Positions 23,931-37,026 of a stretch of DNA of 64,000 bases are shown piece by piece. Both the position numbers and the translations under genes were made by a program. The notes under the pieces are model-generated. The model made no database searches, was not told the origin of the DNA, and was given only the letters and a program-made list of their open reading frames with translations. Numbering within the stretch: the first letter of the stretch is position 1; every line of letters starts with the position of its first letter. This DNA comes from Euclidia mi (Eukaryota; Arthropoda; Insecta; Lepidoptera; Erebidae): positions 16,565,326-16,629,325 of the forward strand of contig OX123182.2 in NCBI GenBank assembly GCA_944739405.2, written 5' to 3'.

Positions 23931-26739
23931 GCAATAAATAGCTATGTTTGATGTTTCTTCTGGTCACACGTTTTGGACTTGATAGCAAGACAAATAGTTT
24001 CAGACAGTGTTTATGACGTTATTACTGGAACTAGTTACGCATATTTAATGAAGATTGACACACTGACTTCGCTAGCCCATGAGTGTATGTTGGACATAAT
24101 TATTTAAAATTAAAACTAGCTGACCCGGCGAACTTCGTACCGCCTAACAGCCAATGTTTTTTTTCTCCGTAAGATCCATCCTTGTCCTTCAAGGAATATT
24201 ACAATGAGCGAAATTGCTTCAGCTGCTTCGAGATTTGCGCTTAGCAACTCATTCAGCGATTAATTTTTATTATATTACAGATTGAGATCCCAAAAATGCT
24301 ATACTAGGTGAGCCCGCAGTTACACCCTCGTTATTTTAGCATGTTAACTTTTGGCGTGAGTTTTATTTTTTGATGTAGATAATGTTTTAATGAAATTCGC
24401 TATAGCAGTGGTTTGACCTCGTTGCCAGTAACTTTTACTAGAGTTGTTTAGCTAAAACCCAACACTTTTCTAGTTGGTTTTTTTAAACTGACGCTCCTAG
24501 ACGACTATTAGACTATTCTAACATGATTCACATTTTACGCTATAGCCAGGCTTTAAAAAGTCCGTATTCATTACGACTTGTTGAGCAAAACGATTCCACA
24601 TCAAAAACTAGAATTTAAGTAATAATTTAGACCGGTCATAATTGTAGCGATTTTTACGAGCCCGATAAAAAGGTCATTGTACGCAATATGACTGGCGCCA
24701 TCTAGCTTAGCTTTAATCAATTTTATTCGTTTGTATATGAAAATTTCGTTCTTTGTCCGTTGAAAAGGTGGTTATAAAAAATGCACTGAGTCAGCGTTTC
24801 TGTATGCACACCGTTATTGTCTGGCATCTATTTGGATATTGGTGACGTAAGCGAATGCAATGACCTCGCCAAATTGGATAACTCTTATCGTTGCTGTTGT
24901 GCTGGTGCATCAGGGACCACGCTATTATGGCGCAACGATATGCCGCCATGCATTCCCAATTAGGTGCGGTTTTTGGCCGCTCGTTTTCATTTTAGAGTAA
25001 CGGTTACGGATAGTGTGTTATTTTGTCGATGAAACATGATAATATAATATTATTCCATATAGATAGTTTGTTTGTGTTCATCCCGACCGCTGGAGGCTGA
25101 CGTCAATATGGTTTAAATTTTAATTGAACTAACCTGACATGGATAATGCTCTCGAATCTCGATATCGAATAAATTTTTGCACATACTAAATGTATTAAAA
25201 TACACTACTTTTCGTTGTTTCTTACGTTACATTTAAATACCATAAAACAAATTCATATTGAAGCATCTTTGACTTTGTAACTGTTACAATCACGAGGAGA
25301 TTCTCGCTAACCAAAAACCGAATCCCAGGAAAATTTTTCAATTTCAATACGTTTGCTAACTACTAGCATTTTCTAGATCCTTTTCAACATTTTCTTTATA
25401 AAGTCATTGATCTGTAAGAAAGTGTTCCGCTTCCCAACCACCTCAGACAATCGTCAGCCACTCGAGAACGCTGGCTCAGCGATTTTTCTGAACAAAGATA
25501 CCGCATGCCTCAAACAGTTTCACTTCAAATACGTGTTCCTTTTTGGATTTAGAGATTTAAGGATAATACCTACTTTTCTCAGCTGTTCAAAGGAGAAGTT
25601 TATCGTGTCTTTTGAAGATTTTTATGATCTTTGCAGAGCACGGCGCGCTTTTATACGGTTCTTTTAGAATATAAAAATATTCTAGCGTAATATGTAAAAT
25701 ATTTCTTTATATTCTAGTAAAATAGTGTGACTTGTACATAAATTGTATTTACAGTATTTGCATATAAATGTCTGAGACCATTGATAAATAATGGTATGGA
25801 TAACATCGACTTTTTCCTTTAAGATAATTTAAAATATTAGTTGAAAATTATGATTGCAATTTTATTTAATTCGAGATATAACACAATTAGGGGACTATGC
25901 TTTATCTACATTACAGTTTATATTTCCGGTGTCAACGAACTCCAAAAGTTCTGCTCTGACTAATAAATATCACTTCCTACATAAATATTATGTAGTGAAA
26001 CAGTGGGCGGTACCAACTCACAGAAATAAATAAGTTTTGGTTATCCAAGCAGCGCACGAGTATTTCGATTACACAATCGTCAATTTGAAAGTGTACGGCG
26101 ATTCGTTGTACCAGGGTAACAGAAAACGAAGAAGCTTGTATTACCAATATTACAATGATTAAATACTGCTTGTTATGTAGATTCAGTTTTGGCGCGATTG
26201 TGACGCATCTACTGAATTAGGGACTGTTTACATTTTACCAACGTTAATGTTACGCTAAATGCCGTCATGAATTAAGTATAACATCGATTTTATTGTTTTT
26301 TGTTTAATTTATACAATTTATTTATTAATTTACATACTACATTACCGTACATTGTTTCTATTTCGGGTAAGTGGTATACTCAAATTAGAACTATAGAAAT
26401 GGATTAGAATGGATACCTGGATAATGAGTTGAAACTTACATGGTCTTTAACGTTTCACTGAATAAACTGCTACCTACTGGGTGTTACTGATGAACTTCTA
26501 TCGAGTTTTGATATGTTGGATATTGTGTCAGTTTAGCTGACGAAGCGTCCGAAATTCACTATCGTATTAATGTGCAAGTTCAAGTAAAAATCAATAAATC
26601 TTTCAGAACGAAAATATTAAGTACAAGCAATAAAAAAGGAACCTACTGTTGCCTACGTTATGAATTGTAACGTTTCATACAATCTATGATATTTGTCTTT
26701 GTAAATAATTAATAGTGAAATGTTTCTGTTTGTTCGCAG
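23931..26739. other. No supported gene; repeat start at 24115
   Basis: 24115-24345 holds actagctgacccggcgaact, the 5' start also seen at 21768, then gcccgcagttacaccctcg. The 86-codon frame at 25407-25667 has no recognisable domain. A noncoding first exon of the host gene may lie here, but I cannot place it. Confidence 0.45.
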
Positions 26740-26825
26740 GTGGTGAGGTGGTTCAACACGAGAGGCGATGCTGGGCGGGGCGGCGGGGGGCGCCCGCTCC
26801 CGCCCGCCCTCTGATTTCCAGCAAG
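26740..26825 (+). CDS. Exon 1: 5' UTR end and start codon
   Basis: The acceptor is a pyrimidine-rich stretch ending tgttcgcag at 26739. In the coding frame a TGA at 26744-26746 precedes the ATG at 26768-26770, so this ATG is the first possible start if the acceptor is right. It has G at -3. The exon codes for 19 residues beginning MLGGAAGG and ending SDFQQ, then one base of a split glycine codon before the donor gtatgc. The coding part is strongly GC-rich compared with its surroundings. A 128-codon open frame on the other strand overlaps it but looks like a by-product of this composition. Confidence 0.7.
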
Positions 26826-27645
26826 GTATGCACTCCTGGTATTTTAGTTTTATTAAAACAGTAACATTTTTTTTATCTTTATTGAGAATTTGTTTTATGA
26901 TTTTATTTATTGCTTTGCACTTTTTGTCCAAGTAAGTGCTTCTTGAGTTTCGTGGGTGACAAAATAGTGGTGTTTTTATGGATTTTATTATATCTGGAAA
27001 ATCCACATTTTCCTGAATGTTGCGATGCAGTTGAAACATGCAGAATAGCAGTATAATAAATAATAAGCTATTTGACGATAGCGATGTTTGTTACTTAAAC
27101 ACACCATCAAAGCTTATAAGGTCTTGATTGGTTGCCAATATGATTTCATTAAAAACTAAAAAAACTAACATAGCCTACTGAACCAACGTGGCAGTCGATC
27201 GAGTCTTTTGTCATACCATAGTAAAAAAAGAATAGTAGGTTAGCTAAGGCCGATCGACGAGTTAATTGCCTACTCTTGCGACCTCAGACGCGCGGCGCTT
27301 CCCGTACTGAGGCCGCGGCGGGCCGCGCTCGTCTATGAGATTGTGTGCGTGAAAAGTGCGTGCGTACACGGCGCCGGCGACTCACGCGTACATTCAAACC
27401 GGCGGGGGCCGATTTGTATGAAGCTATCCTACTATTCTTTTTGTACTATGGTCATACTCTCTTATTATAGACGTTATCTAAAAGTGTGCTCAATTAATAA
27501 AAAACTATAATTTACTTATCCCTTGTTATAAATTACTTCACAATACTTATCGATGTGTCCGATAAATTATTGTCGATCGGACGCTAACTAACGGGGCAAA
27601 AGTATCCATGTTGCCATTGTAAAAATATATAATTTTGTATCACAG
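26826..27645 (+). other. Intron 1
   Basis: 820 bases between donor gtatgc and acceptor tatcacag. It contains the 236-bp GC-rich MITE at 27216-27451. Confidence 0.65.
27216..27451. mobile_element. GC-rich MITE in intron 1, 236 bp
   Basis: The ends ccatagtaaaaaaagaatag, extended to tagg (27216-27239), and their reverse complement (27428-27451) differ at one position. The flanks share tcata (27211-27215 and 27452-27456), so the target duplication is 3 to 5 bases depending on where the TIR starts. The interior is very CpG-rich (gcgcggcgc, ggccgcggcgggccgc), unlike the AT-rich intron. Confidence 0.75.
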
Positions 27646-27714
27646 GTGTGGCTCGATTCCCGCTGTACTCGCTGTTCCCGACACAGAACGGCAACAGGCC
27701 GACTGTTCACAAAG
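27646..27714 (+). CDS. Exon 2 of the seven-exon gene
   Basis: The acceptor is tatcacag and the donor gtaagc. It adds 23 residues, GVARFPLYSLFPTQ followed by NGNRPTVHK, and ends with one base of the next codon. The aromatic and hydrophobic cluster FPLYSLF could be a short interaction motif, which is inference. It is open in only one useful frame, and its phase agrees with both neighbours. Confidence 0.75.
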
Positions 27715-29049
27715 GTAAGCCCACATACCTACACCTACTAGGGACTCATAGTTTAAAACAACTATTCCGAACGCAGGTTTTCCAACAATGACCCGACCTA
27801 CACTAAAACGTATATATGCGCCTTTTTCTAGAACCTGTATTGTTTTAGGATAAAAGAAAGGTGGGAAAGTACCTATAGTATCTCGACACGTTCATCGAAA
27901 GTCGCAGGTTCGAGTCTTGTCTGAATGATGACCTTGTCTAATTTAAGTTCGTCAATTTTATTAGGCAGGTAATATGTTACCTCATAGGAGGTAGAGACGC
28001 ACTCACACACCACTGACTTTTCTAACTTAGTGCGTATTATGTTGATTTATTGCTTGCTTAACCTCCATGTCAGAGAGTTCACCTGGTTTTATTTTTATTT
28101 AGTCAGGATTTCCAACAAATAATATACACTTCAGCTTAAACACGCCTTACACGGATAATATCACATAAGGATTTGACAATTGTACTCCTTCAATTATAGA
28201 AAACCACAGCATGCAAATAAATGTTCTCATAAGACATAGGTATGATGTCTGCCAACCCGCATGTAGCCAGAGTCGTAGATTATGGCCTAAAACTTCCCAT
28301 AATGAGACAACGACCATTTATATTACTTACCTGATTCGAGATCTTATGTATTTATAATATATCATTTTGGTAATTGAAATCATGGTTATAAGTGACTCCT
28401 CCATTTTCATGAAAAGAGGACTCTATCTTTCTCATTGAATCTGAGTAGAAAATAAAATAAATGTAAGGCATGTTTTCTAAATAAATTCCATGAATGAAAT
28501 AAATATGTATCAATGTACATGTATATTGGATTACCAGGTGAACATAAACATTTAATCGGCTCTCATAAAATATGTAGTATAGATTCAAACAAAGAATCGT
28601 ATGTATTCATAACCGGGTTACACATCGCGTGATCGCTACACATGCCTGGGGCGGCAGCCGTGAGGATATCTGACGTGACGTTTTTGACAGACAGCTCACC
28701 GGGCCTCAGCTGGCCTTACATTGTTTAGAGTAAATGCTGGGTACAGGCCAATGAAGACTGTCATTCAAATATCGAAGTAATTTTATAGCAGGCACATCGA
28801 ATGACTGCTCGTATGTTATGACGCCCTGATCAAATATGTACTATAATAATACATACATATAATTTATGCATAGAAATCGCTTGCCAGAGGCAATCGGTAT
28901 AACCATAATCAGAGTTTACCTACTATCAAATCATCACCAATCAAAGCTAATCAAATACTTACCAAACTCGACCTATCTAATTTGATGAAGCAGTTGAATA
29001 TCGGCAGTATGCTACCTTATCATATTATATTATACCTAGTCAATATAAG

Positions 29050-29460
29050 ATAAGGGTTACTACTCCTCAGGCTGCGATAGCATACAAGCAGACTGCCATG
29101 CAGTGTTCACCAACCGCGCTTTGTCGCAGTGATGTGCGTATGCAATTGTTAATAATCGCTTCTTTCGTGCCACAGAGAGCACGTTAAAGCATCGCCCCGA
29201 TTGCCCCGTCTTAAAAATTTTGGCAGTCTTTATGTCTTCTGTTTTTGTCAGCACACTCAGCACCTTTGATTATACTGACACTGGCCGAAGCCAGGGAATA
29301 TCGCTAACCCTTTAGTTAGCGTCGCGTAGATCAGTTGCTCTGTGGAAAATCTAATATTCTGTCAAACCTTTTTAAACTAGTAAACGGATCGTAGGCCTCA
29401 AGCAGAAAATCTTGGATGCATCCGGGAAAACGATAGGGAACATCATGATGAACGGAAGTT
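29050..29460 (+). mobile_element. Diverged tRNA-headed SINE
   Basis: It has cagactgccatgcagtg, tgtgcgtatgcaattgttaa, cagttgctctgtggaaaatc and ctagtaaacggatcgtaggc in the same order as the copy at 43660-44035, with a gatgaac end. Strongly diverged, so an older insertion. Confidence 0.55.
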
Positions 29461-31326
29461 TCCTGCAAGTGAAATAAATTATATAAGTATTTTTATCTAG
29501 TGAAACATGTCAAAATAATAGTAATTTTATTCATCAATGTTAAAACTTTATTTAACATTTTTTATCGTAAATTTATTTATAATAAGTATTCTACTTGACA
29601 GCAAAAAAACTATGACGTCATTAGGTCATATTTCATACAAAAGCCGTAGCAAAGGTCGTTTTTGACATTTCATTAAAAGTGCTTGATTTGACTAGTTGGA
29701 AACAAAACAACCCTATTATGTACCTGAGAAGCATAGTTTTCTGTTAACTTCATAGTCGTAGTAAGGCTACATAAATAATAAGGCTACATAAAGATGCAGT
29801 TTCTTGAAAACTTCAACATAATAAATACATTATTCAAATAAGTATTTCATTCATTCAGGTACAGACTGGCCGCATTAAAATTTTTTCACAATACGCCTTG
29901 AATCTCACAATTTTTTGCTCTCACAAATTTAAGTTATGTTTTGATATTAAAATTCAAGTTCATCGCAAAAAATGAGTATTTCGTTTGACGCGCGGTATCT
30001 CGGTCCTTATCCTTCACGTTTATGTTTTTGAATCAAAGACATGCGTGTATAATCACGGCGTTGCATCAGGGGTACAGATTAAACGATTGGTTCCACGAGG
30101 CGCGCGGTCGGTGTGTGACATCCGTGAAATGTACCAGACAACATCGCTACTCTTTTATACTACGTACAGACCTACCGACAAAAATTCAACTTATTTAATT
30201 CGTCTGGCTGTGCCTTTACGCAGTACAGACATGTGTTCTCTTTACAATCATGTTACCCTGGTAATCCACTAAAGTTGTAATAAGATCGTCGGTCGTATCC
30301 ACTTTATTTGACGCATTGGCATAGTTTTGTGTCATAAATAATTTATCTAATTGAAATTAGATATCCGATATGTACGGCTACTTAATTTATCAATAGTTAT
30401 GACTGCACAGCTTGATATTAAACTGAGCCTATATAAAAACGCGCGCGTGGGAAATCTTCCAAACCACTTCAAAAACTCGAACTTTTCGTCGGCTAAATGA
30501 AGTCGGTTATTTGAACGAGTCGAAAAACTTGTTTGTACTTTTTATAAGGCTTATCAACTGAAATTTCATGCCGCCGTTTGTTTATGTAATGTGGCGGTAG
30601 CAGTTGTTTTTGCCAAACGTAATGTGAGTAATGTGGTAGATAAAGCATGATCGTAGATCACGGTGAGTGCGCGACACAAATATGCGTGCTCGCACATGTG
30701 CGGGAGCCACGGCTGTCGAGTGACACTCAGTAATTAAGGTCTTAGATCCCTTGGGCCTCGACAGAAATAGATTCTTTGTTCGCTAATGCGCAAACAGTTC
30801 ACTCTAGTATGTTTCGTTCGTAGTTCAGCCAGTTTTAATTTGTATTTTTAAGAACTGTATTAGCATTATTTGTTTATGTAGCACCGCTGAGACTGAGAAT
30901 CAGTAGCATAATTTATTACAGTTTTTAGAGAACATTTAAGATGAATGGCTTTTATATAATTAATACGATGATGCAGATTTTATTTAAATGATGCTGGAAT
31001 TAAGTATTAGTTATAATTTATGTGTGCCGCAGGATAACGGGAAAACGAAAGATGTTCTGCTATCTAATCTTAGTTTAGTAGATAGAGGTATATCACTCGA
31101 AGTTGCTTAAGGACGGGATGTTGGATGATTTTGTAACTTTTTTTACAAAATCATAAAATGTCATCGCCGATTTCATAGTTTCAGTTTTAACTATAACAGC
31201 AATAAGTTTAACATTTTTAAAGGTCCTCCAATAGTTATGAATAATAAATTAAATAGTATTATTGTTATAAGTATATTTCATGATACTAAACTCAACATTT
31301 CTGTTTCGCTTATTGGTTAAGTGGTA

Positions 31327-31373
31327 AAGCAAATATTTATTAGGTTAAACCTTAACCTAATAAATATTTGCTT
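31327..31373. repeat. Perfect 22-bp hairpin
   Basis: Arms at 31327-31348 (aagcaaatatttattaggtt, aa) and 31352-31373 are exact reverse complements with a 3-base loop acc. Confidence 0.9.
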
Positions 31374-31429
31374 GTTATGTGAATAGAATCAATATAATTT
31401 ATTGAATTTTATAGGGGAAACATAGACAA

Positions 31430-31943
31430 AATAGGCTTGTGTCCACTAAGAATAAATCGGTTAGATATAGATTCATTATGATTTTAAGATGTCAATAAAG
31501 TTTATTATTTATTATAAAAAGGTAAGATTAATGTTATTTTTAGGATTCTGAAACTAAAATTAATGTATTTATTCTTGTGACAGTAAACACCAATCAGAGA
31601 GCATTACGTCAATCAGTACGTCCGCCATTCATGTTGTTGACGTTTTAGTAATAAATACAACTAAAACGTCAAACTTTCTACCTGTCAAATCGAATATAAC
31701 AAAATAAAAATGGGTACATCAGACCTATGCATCAGACCAGACTTCATTCACTTCATTGGACTTTGTGATATCACTCAACCGCCATGATGGTTTACAGCGT
31801 TTTCGTGTCAAATTCAAAAAGGTTTTTAAAAAGCCGTAATTAGTAATCTGATCGATTTTTGAAGAAAAAATCAGGTATTTCAGTTTAACATCTAATAAAG
31901 GAACGAATCAATCGCTAATTACATTTTAGGACACAAGCCTATT
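31430..31943. repeat. Inverted repeat pair, possible decayed element
   Basis: aataggcttgtgtcc at 31430-31444 is the exact reverse complement of 31929-31943. I find no clear target duplication, and the interior is AT-rich with no frame. It may be an old DNA transposon remnant. Confidence 0.45.
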
Positions 31944-32058
31944 GGTGCCTCCTTGAATCAAGTTTATTTATAACATGTTTCCTGAAATCGGACATGTGTA
32001 GGTATCACAATACTAAGACAATATAATTTTCAGGAGCTAATCAATCACTTTGTTCTAG

Positions 32059-32185
32059 TAACGGAGAGTTTGTTCTCCACGTCGCTGTCGACGTTCGGCG
32101 TGCCCACTCCGCCGCCAAACTCGCCGTACTCGCCGCTGCAGCTTGAGTTGCTCAACTGCTCGCAGCGGGTTCTTGTCACGGACAA
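32059..32185 (+). CDS. Exon 3, TPPPNSPYSP-rich
   Basis: With the acceptor ttgttctag the frame joins exon 2 (V-T-E-S-L-F) and gives 42 residues including FGVPTPPPNSPYSPLQLELL. The TP and SP pairs are potential proline-directed kinase sites. The donor is gtaagt in phase 2. A second acceptor, ttttcag at 32033, lies 25 bases upstream. Using it after exon 2 would shift the frame to a TGA inside the exon, so the downstream acceptor is preferred for this transcript. Another upstream exon ending in phase 0 could use the first acceptor without breaking the frame. Confidence 0.75.
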
Positions 32186-35100
32186 GTAAGTCTCTTGCAT
32201 CCTTCTGATCGCCTGGTGGTTTTGGTTTTAAGCACTTCCTACTTGATTGATGGATTGAGTGATAATAATTAATAGTGCTGCGACCGACAAAGTGAACCGT
32301 TGTCACAGCCGCAAAATTATGTTTACGTTATGTACGTACTTATATCATGCAATGCATCGTAATTATGACAAGCAAGCCTATCTTTTTGCATTACAAGACC
32401 ACAAAAAAATAGACGGTTACTATTTAAACACGGTAACGTTCAAATAACATTACCGTGATTTAAATTTGCTATTATATTGCCTCTATTAGAGTATATTGTA
32501 TTTATCACGCCCCAATATTATACAATATGTAGATATACCCAGCACGCGCCCTGAATATTTATTTATAAACCAGGGCCAGCAGCAAATCAAGGAGCTTTCA
32601 TATAAATAAAGCCTAAGTACAGGCTACACGGCACCGAAATACTGGCAAAAAGCATCATTATATACATTTCAGCATTTTTGTTTACTCCTTCGTTACCGTT
32701 TCTCTGCTACTTGAGTTTCGCAGTTTGCCGGTATACCGTACTACTCTCATTTGCGCCATCGCAAAAAAATAACCGAAGTAGAATCCTGTGTAAAAACTGA
32801 GTGGTCGTATTTCTCCGAAGTGTGAAGTACCCGTCATTTAAAGATAAGACGTCGATTCGGTTAAAATCATGGAAGCGCGGTGATACATCTAAAGCCTGTT
32901 GCTATTTGAATACTGATGGAAAAAGCAACGATGTTTTTCGTTTGAAGCCATTTCCTAGAATATATATTTGTAATATAAACATGCAATACATGGTTTTAAA
33001 TCGCCAATGGCTGTGAAAAACGCACCGGTATTGGCAAATTAAACCGCTTGCCACCACCAAATTATACACCATACGTATGGACGGCTTCTAGAGCCCATTG
33101 AAACCGGCCGGTCACTTGATAACTGATATTCATTAGGATTACTTCGTGACTTATATGAATAATCGATCTGATTTGGTTAAAGCAAGAGCGCGACGTGAGC
33201 AGTGTCCTTTGTGAGACGTGGTCCTACGTGGATGGTGAGGTATTCTAGCCGTAAAGATTTTTATAAAACTTGTCATCGTTTTTATGCGATCCTATTAACC
33301 TATTTCTCGAGGATCACGTCAAGGGCTTCTTTAACAGTTCTGCTCGTACTTTAGAGAGGTGATTCATTTCATGCAAAGCACACATACAAATTATAGCATC
33401 AAGGCATGTTCTCATTAAGATGCACTTCATAAGCTCAGTTTGGCATCCATTAGAGTGAAATACTGAAAAAGAAAGATGAAGAGTTACTTGTTTCAATGTG
33501 CTGACTTCAACAACTTTCTGATTTAAAAAGGCAAGTGGATTTGACTGCTGAAATAGTAAGGAAAATAAAGGCTACGCTTCCACGCGCGACGCTTTAAGAG
33601 ACATGAATAAGAAAATAGAGAACGTTAAGCGAAATAATAATATTAAAAGCGATGAGTCCTGTGGTTAGAAAGAATTATATTTTTGGACAGATGCAGCCAC
33701 CAAAACGCAATCCACTTCCAAAATAATATTTATTCGTAGACAGATCGAAGAGATTCGTAGCTAAAAATAACGAGTGCATGTTGAATCTTTATGACAGTAA
33801 CATGTGTAACTAGTTACGTTACTGTAACGTGTTTGCATTTTGCAACGAATCACCTCCCAGTTGTACTAGCTCGTCGGTAAACTTATTTATTAAGGTTAAG
33901 AATCTTCAGGTGACCGGTTAAAGCTGAATGTCGCTGAATCGTCGATCTCGGTAATAAGACATTAAAGGCAGCTTTGGGTGAACTACATTAGAATTACATA
34001 TTATAAAACTGTTTTTTAGAAGTATCATGTTAGTCCTTGAAATTCTTGCTGTAGTAAATAATTAACTAAGAGGTCCCTTTAGTGATGATTATTAGCAACG
34101 TTTTGATAAGCAAGCGGATTAATTTGACAGCTCTAAAAATTTCGAAGTTGAATCTTATTGCATTCTCTCGGTACATTCGACCACGAATAAAACTATTCGA
34201 ATTACTTCAAACTTAGTAATTTGGTTTAGTTTCGCTTTATGCGTATTACCTATTAATAGTACGGCTTTGGATAATTTTGGGTTTGTTTAACCAAAGAATG
34301 TGGTAGGTTCTCCTTCTCGAGTATTAGTATTTAAATTAGCTGCAATAAGTTTATATTATGGCTTATGTAGGTAATGCATGTTCAAAATATAGCGTTATTT
34401 AACGCCTTTAGAAGGATTTTAAGAGACATTAAAAGTTTAGTACGTAGTTTAAAACAAGCATAGATGCACGTTGCTTATTAAGGACCAGTTTCTGGATATA
34501 GTTTTAGCTGTGTCGGATGATAAACTAATGCCAATCTCACTGCATACTGCAGATACGGAAGGCAGATTAATTGGATATCTACTAAAATCTTTGCATGTGA
34601 TGAAATCGAAATTAAGCATTTTCCTATATTACGTCCATGGAATTAAAACATAATCAGACTTCAGAGAAAGTAATTTTTTTTTTGGTAATAAGTACCTAAA
34701 CAATGAAATAGTCTAAAATTCTAAAATAATTAATTGATATACCTATATTATATTTCATCATCATCATCATCAGCCTGCAAGAGTCCAGTGCTGGATATAG
34801 GCCTCTCCAATGGCACGCCACTGAGCCCGATTTTCGGCTTTTCGTGTCGTTATATTATATTTATTATATTATGAATATTTATTGTAAAATTGGAAACTAC
34901 TTTTGTATGATTTTAATGATGCTAAGGCGATTGTGGCTTTGTATATCCAAGAAATATCGAGACAGCACAATGAAAACGGCTGTCTAACAATGACTGAACC
35001 ATATACCTAGCCGATTGTTATTTTAAATGAGTTCTATGCATTTCTTATAAATGTTCGTGAACTAGGTATTTATTAAATTGGACATAATATCACGAAGCTT

Positions 35101-35361
35101 TGTAACATTTATTTTGTAAGCCGCTACAAACTTTGAGCTCAGTCTGAAGAATGAGCGAGACTGACTTGACAATTTTAAGCCTTTTTTTTAAATTGTTTCG
35201 GGGTTGCGCTCTCGCTAACTTTCGACTGAGCATAAACTTTGACGAGACCTGTACCAATCTATGTATTAAGGCATGCAGTAGTCAGACACATAATTTTATA
35301 TGTAAACAGGTCAACAGTTCCGCACCATAATATAAATTAATATAGCTTATCTCGTGTACAG
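32186..35361 (+). other. Intron 3
   Basis: 3.2 kb, AT-rich. A reversed retroelement tail with an atcatcatc run and cagtgctggatataggcctc lies at 34755-34850. Small open frames have no support. Confidence 0.5.
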
Positions 35362-35539
35362 GGATCCCAATAAGATGGAAGAGGCTAAACTGGGTAAAGG
35401 TTGTCTTCCCGAAGGTTTATGTTGTCCTGGTGATCAACGTCAGATGTTAGACGGGCTCAGCGTTATGCAGCCGCTCACTATCAAGACCGAACAAGCGAAG
35501 CGCTCCTGCAATACTTGTCTCACCAATTCACCTAAAAAG
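35362..35539 (+). CDS. Exon 4, cysteine-containing with an IKTE motif
   Basis: The acceptor is tcgtgtacag and the donor gtaaga in phase 0. The split lysine plus 59 residues run from DPNKMEEAKLGKG to LTNSPKK. Cysteines are clustered (GCLPEGLCCPG and SCNTC), but their spacing does not form a zinc finger I recognise. PLTIKTEQ fits the psi-K-x-E sumoylation consensus. The end, SPKK, is basic. Confidence 0.8.
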
Positions 35540-35986
35540 GTAAGATATTTAATTATTAGTAACTTTTGCCCATCAATTGCAAGCGGATGTATGGCAACAT
35601 TATAACAAAGAACCGAATATAATTACAGATATTTGTATCCCTTAGTACATTATAAGTTTCCCTGCAATTTACTTTTACCTCCCTTGTTTATTTTAGCAAC
35701 AAAAGGTCGCCTTTATCCATCTCCAAAGGCTAATTTCTGGTTTCGAAATAAAAATATGTGTGCTTTTCGTCTGAATCGTTTTGTCGTAGAAACGTAGTGT
35801 ACTTACTACACTTACTGATTGTTAACATGATCCTGTTAAGAATCAGAATACCCACGTTTTACTATAAATTCGTTTCATCTTTTCATTTATATCGTCCCCA
35901 ATCTTAGCCAGAACTCTGATACAACATTAATCAGATTTATCACATTTTCACGATGGCAGTATTCGACCAATTCAAACAACAATATT

Positions 35987-36055
35987 TTGCCAGACAGCCA
36001 CCAATATCGATAGCCGACAAGAGCCAACATAATTGCCAGACAGCCACCAATATCG
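35987..36055 (+). repeat. Two-copy repeat, 46-base spacing
   Basis: The 23-mer beginning ttgccagacagccaccaata is at 35987-36009 and 36033-36055 without differences. tagccgacaa also appears twice in and just after this stretch. Confidence 0.8.
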
Positions 36056-36509
36056 CTAACCAATAGCCGACAACCGCGAATCGATATACCACCTATATAG
36101 GTGTTTCAATATGAAATGAAACCTGCGTAAACCATAACGTCCATAACGCAATTTAAAAATATGAACAAACTGACATGTCCGACTGAAAATTCGAGGGAAA
36201 CTGGTACATGGAATCAATTTTAATTTGAAAATAACTTATCAAACGATAGTAACATAACGATCTTCGAATTAGTGTGCAAAAATGCTTAATTCGTCCAAAT
36301 GTTGAGTTTGTTAAAAAAGTATATAAATGAAGAATATACTAATACCTAGTATCAGGTACGTATTTTAAAATTTGGCGGTTACCTATAAAATAGTGCCAAA
36401 CTTTATTGAAGAATTGGCAAACCGGAATGAAGCCTTTGGGCAATTGTTTTACCCTTAAGCGAATATAGGCTAAAGTTTTCTCAGGAGAACCAAAGGTTCT
36501 ATCGCTTAA

Positions 36510-37026
36510 TGCTGGACGCACACCTATCCGAGCCGAACGCGTCGAACGCGTCAAGGAAACGAATTTTAGAATTCTTTATATGAAATCTCATGAAACCTCG
36601 CACACTTGTCCGCGTCGAATCGTCCGAATCTGGAAGCACCGCAGAAATCCTCGAAGAATTCGAATGACGTCATCAGATTCGGCGCGGTTAGTGCGGTCGA
36701 TTCGACCGATGCGGTCGACTCGACCGATGCGCTCGCATTCTATCAGTTGGGTATGACAGAGCAACGCGCGAGTACTATTTCCGCTTTGTAAAATGAGTGA
36801 TTCTAATTTAATTGATTTAGTACGAAATTACGAAGAGCTGTACAATCTGCAATATAACAGTGCGACAGGCGTAAAGGAAATGGATCGATGCGCTCGATTC
36901 TCTCGGCGCGGTCGATTCTTTCGGCGCGGTCGATTCTTTCGCCGCGGTCGATTCTTGCTAATGTGCGAGGCCTCCTTGACTTCGACGCGTTCGACGCGTT
37001 CGGCTCGGATAGGTGTGCGTCCACCT
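36510..37026. mobile_element. TTAA-flanked, TCGA-rich inverted-repeat element
   Basis: Inverted termini begin at tggacgcacacctatccgag and extend through ccgaacgcgtcgaacgcgtc. The right arm is at about 36975-37023. TTAA lies at both edges (36506-36509 and 37027-37030) with three unmatched bases between TTAA and the arms. The interior has direct repeats of gcgcggtcgattctttcg (36895-36957) and of gaccgatgcggtcga. The four overlapping open frames here are products of these repeats. TTAA targets suggest piggyBac-type mobilisation, which is inference. Confidence 0.7.

Larger units (their letters stand above)
27715..32058 (+). other. Intron 2
   Basis: 4.3 kb. Holds a diverged tRNA-headed SINE at 29050-29460, a perfect hairpin at 31327-31373 and a weak inverted-repeat pair at 31430 and 31929. 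A tRNA-like box, gcaggttcgagtc, lies at about 27905. 30440-30740 is a CpG-richer stretch without an open frame. Nothing else recognised. Confidence 0.55.

Noticed and set aside
26653..27039. 128-codon frame on the - strand
   Set aside because: It overlaps the GC-rich exon 1 and low-complexity intron. The exon on the other strand has splice sites and phase support.
32034..32058. Exon 3 starting at the upstream acceptor
   Set aside because: After exon 2 it shifts the frame and reaches a TGA within the exon. Kept only as a possible alternative for another upstream exon.
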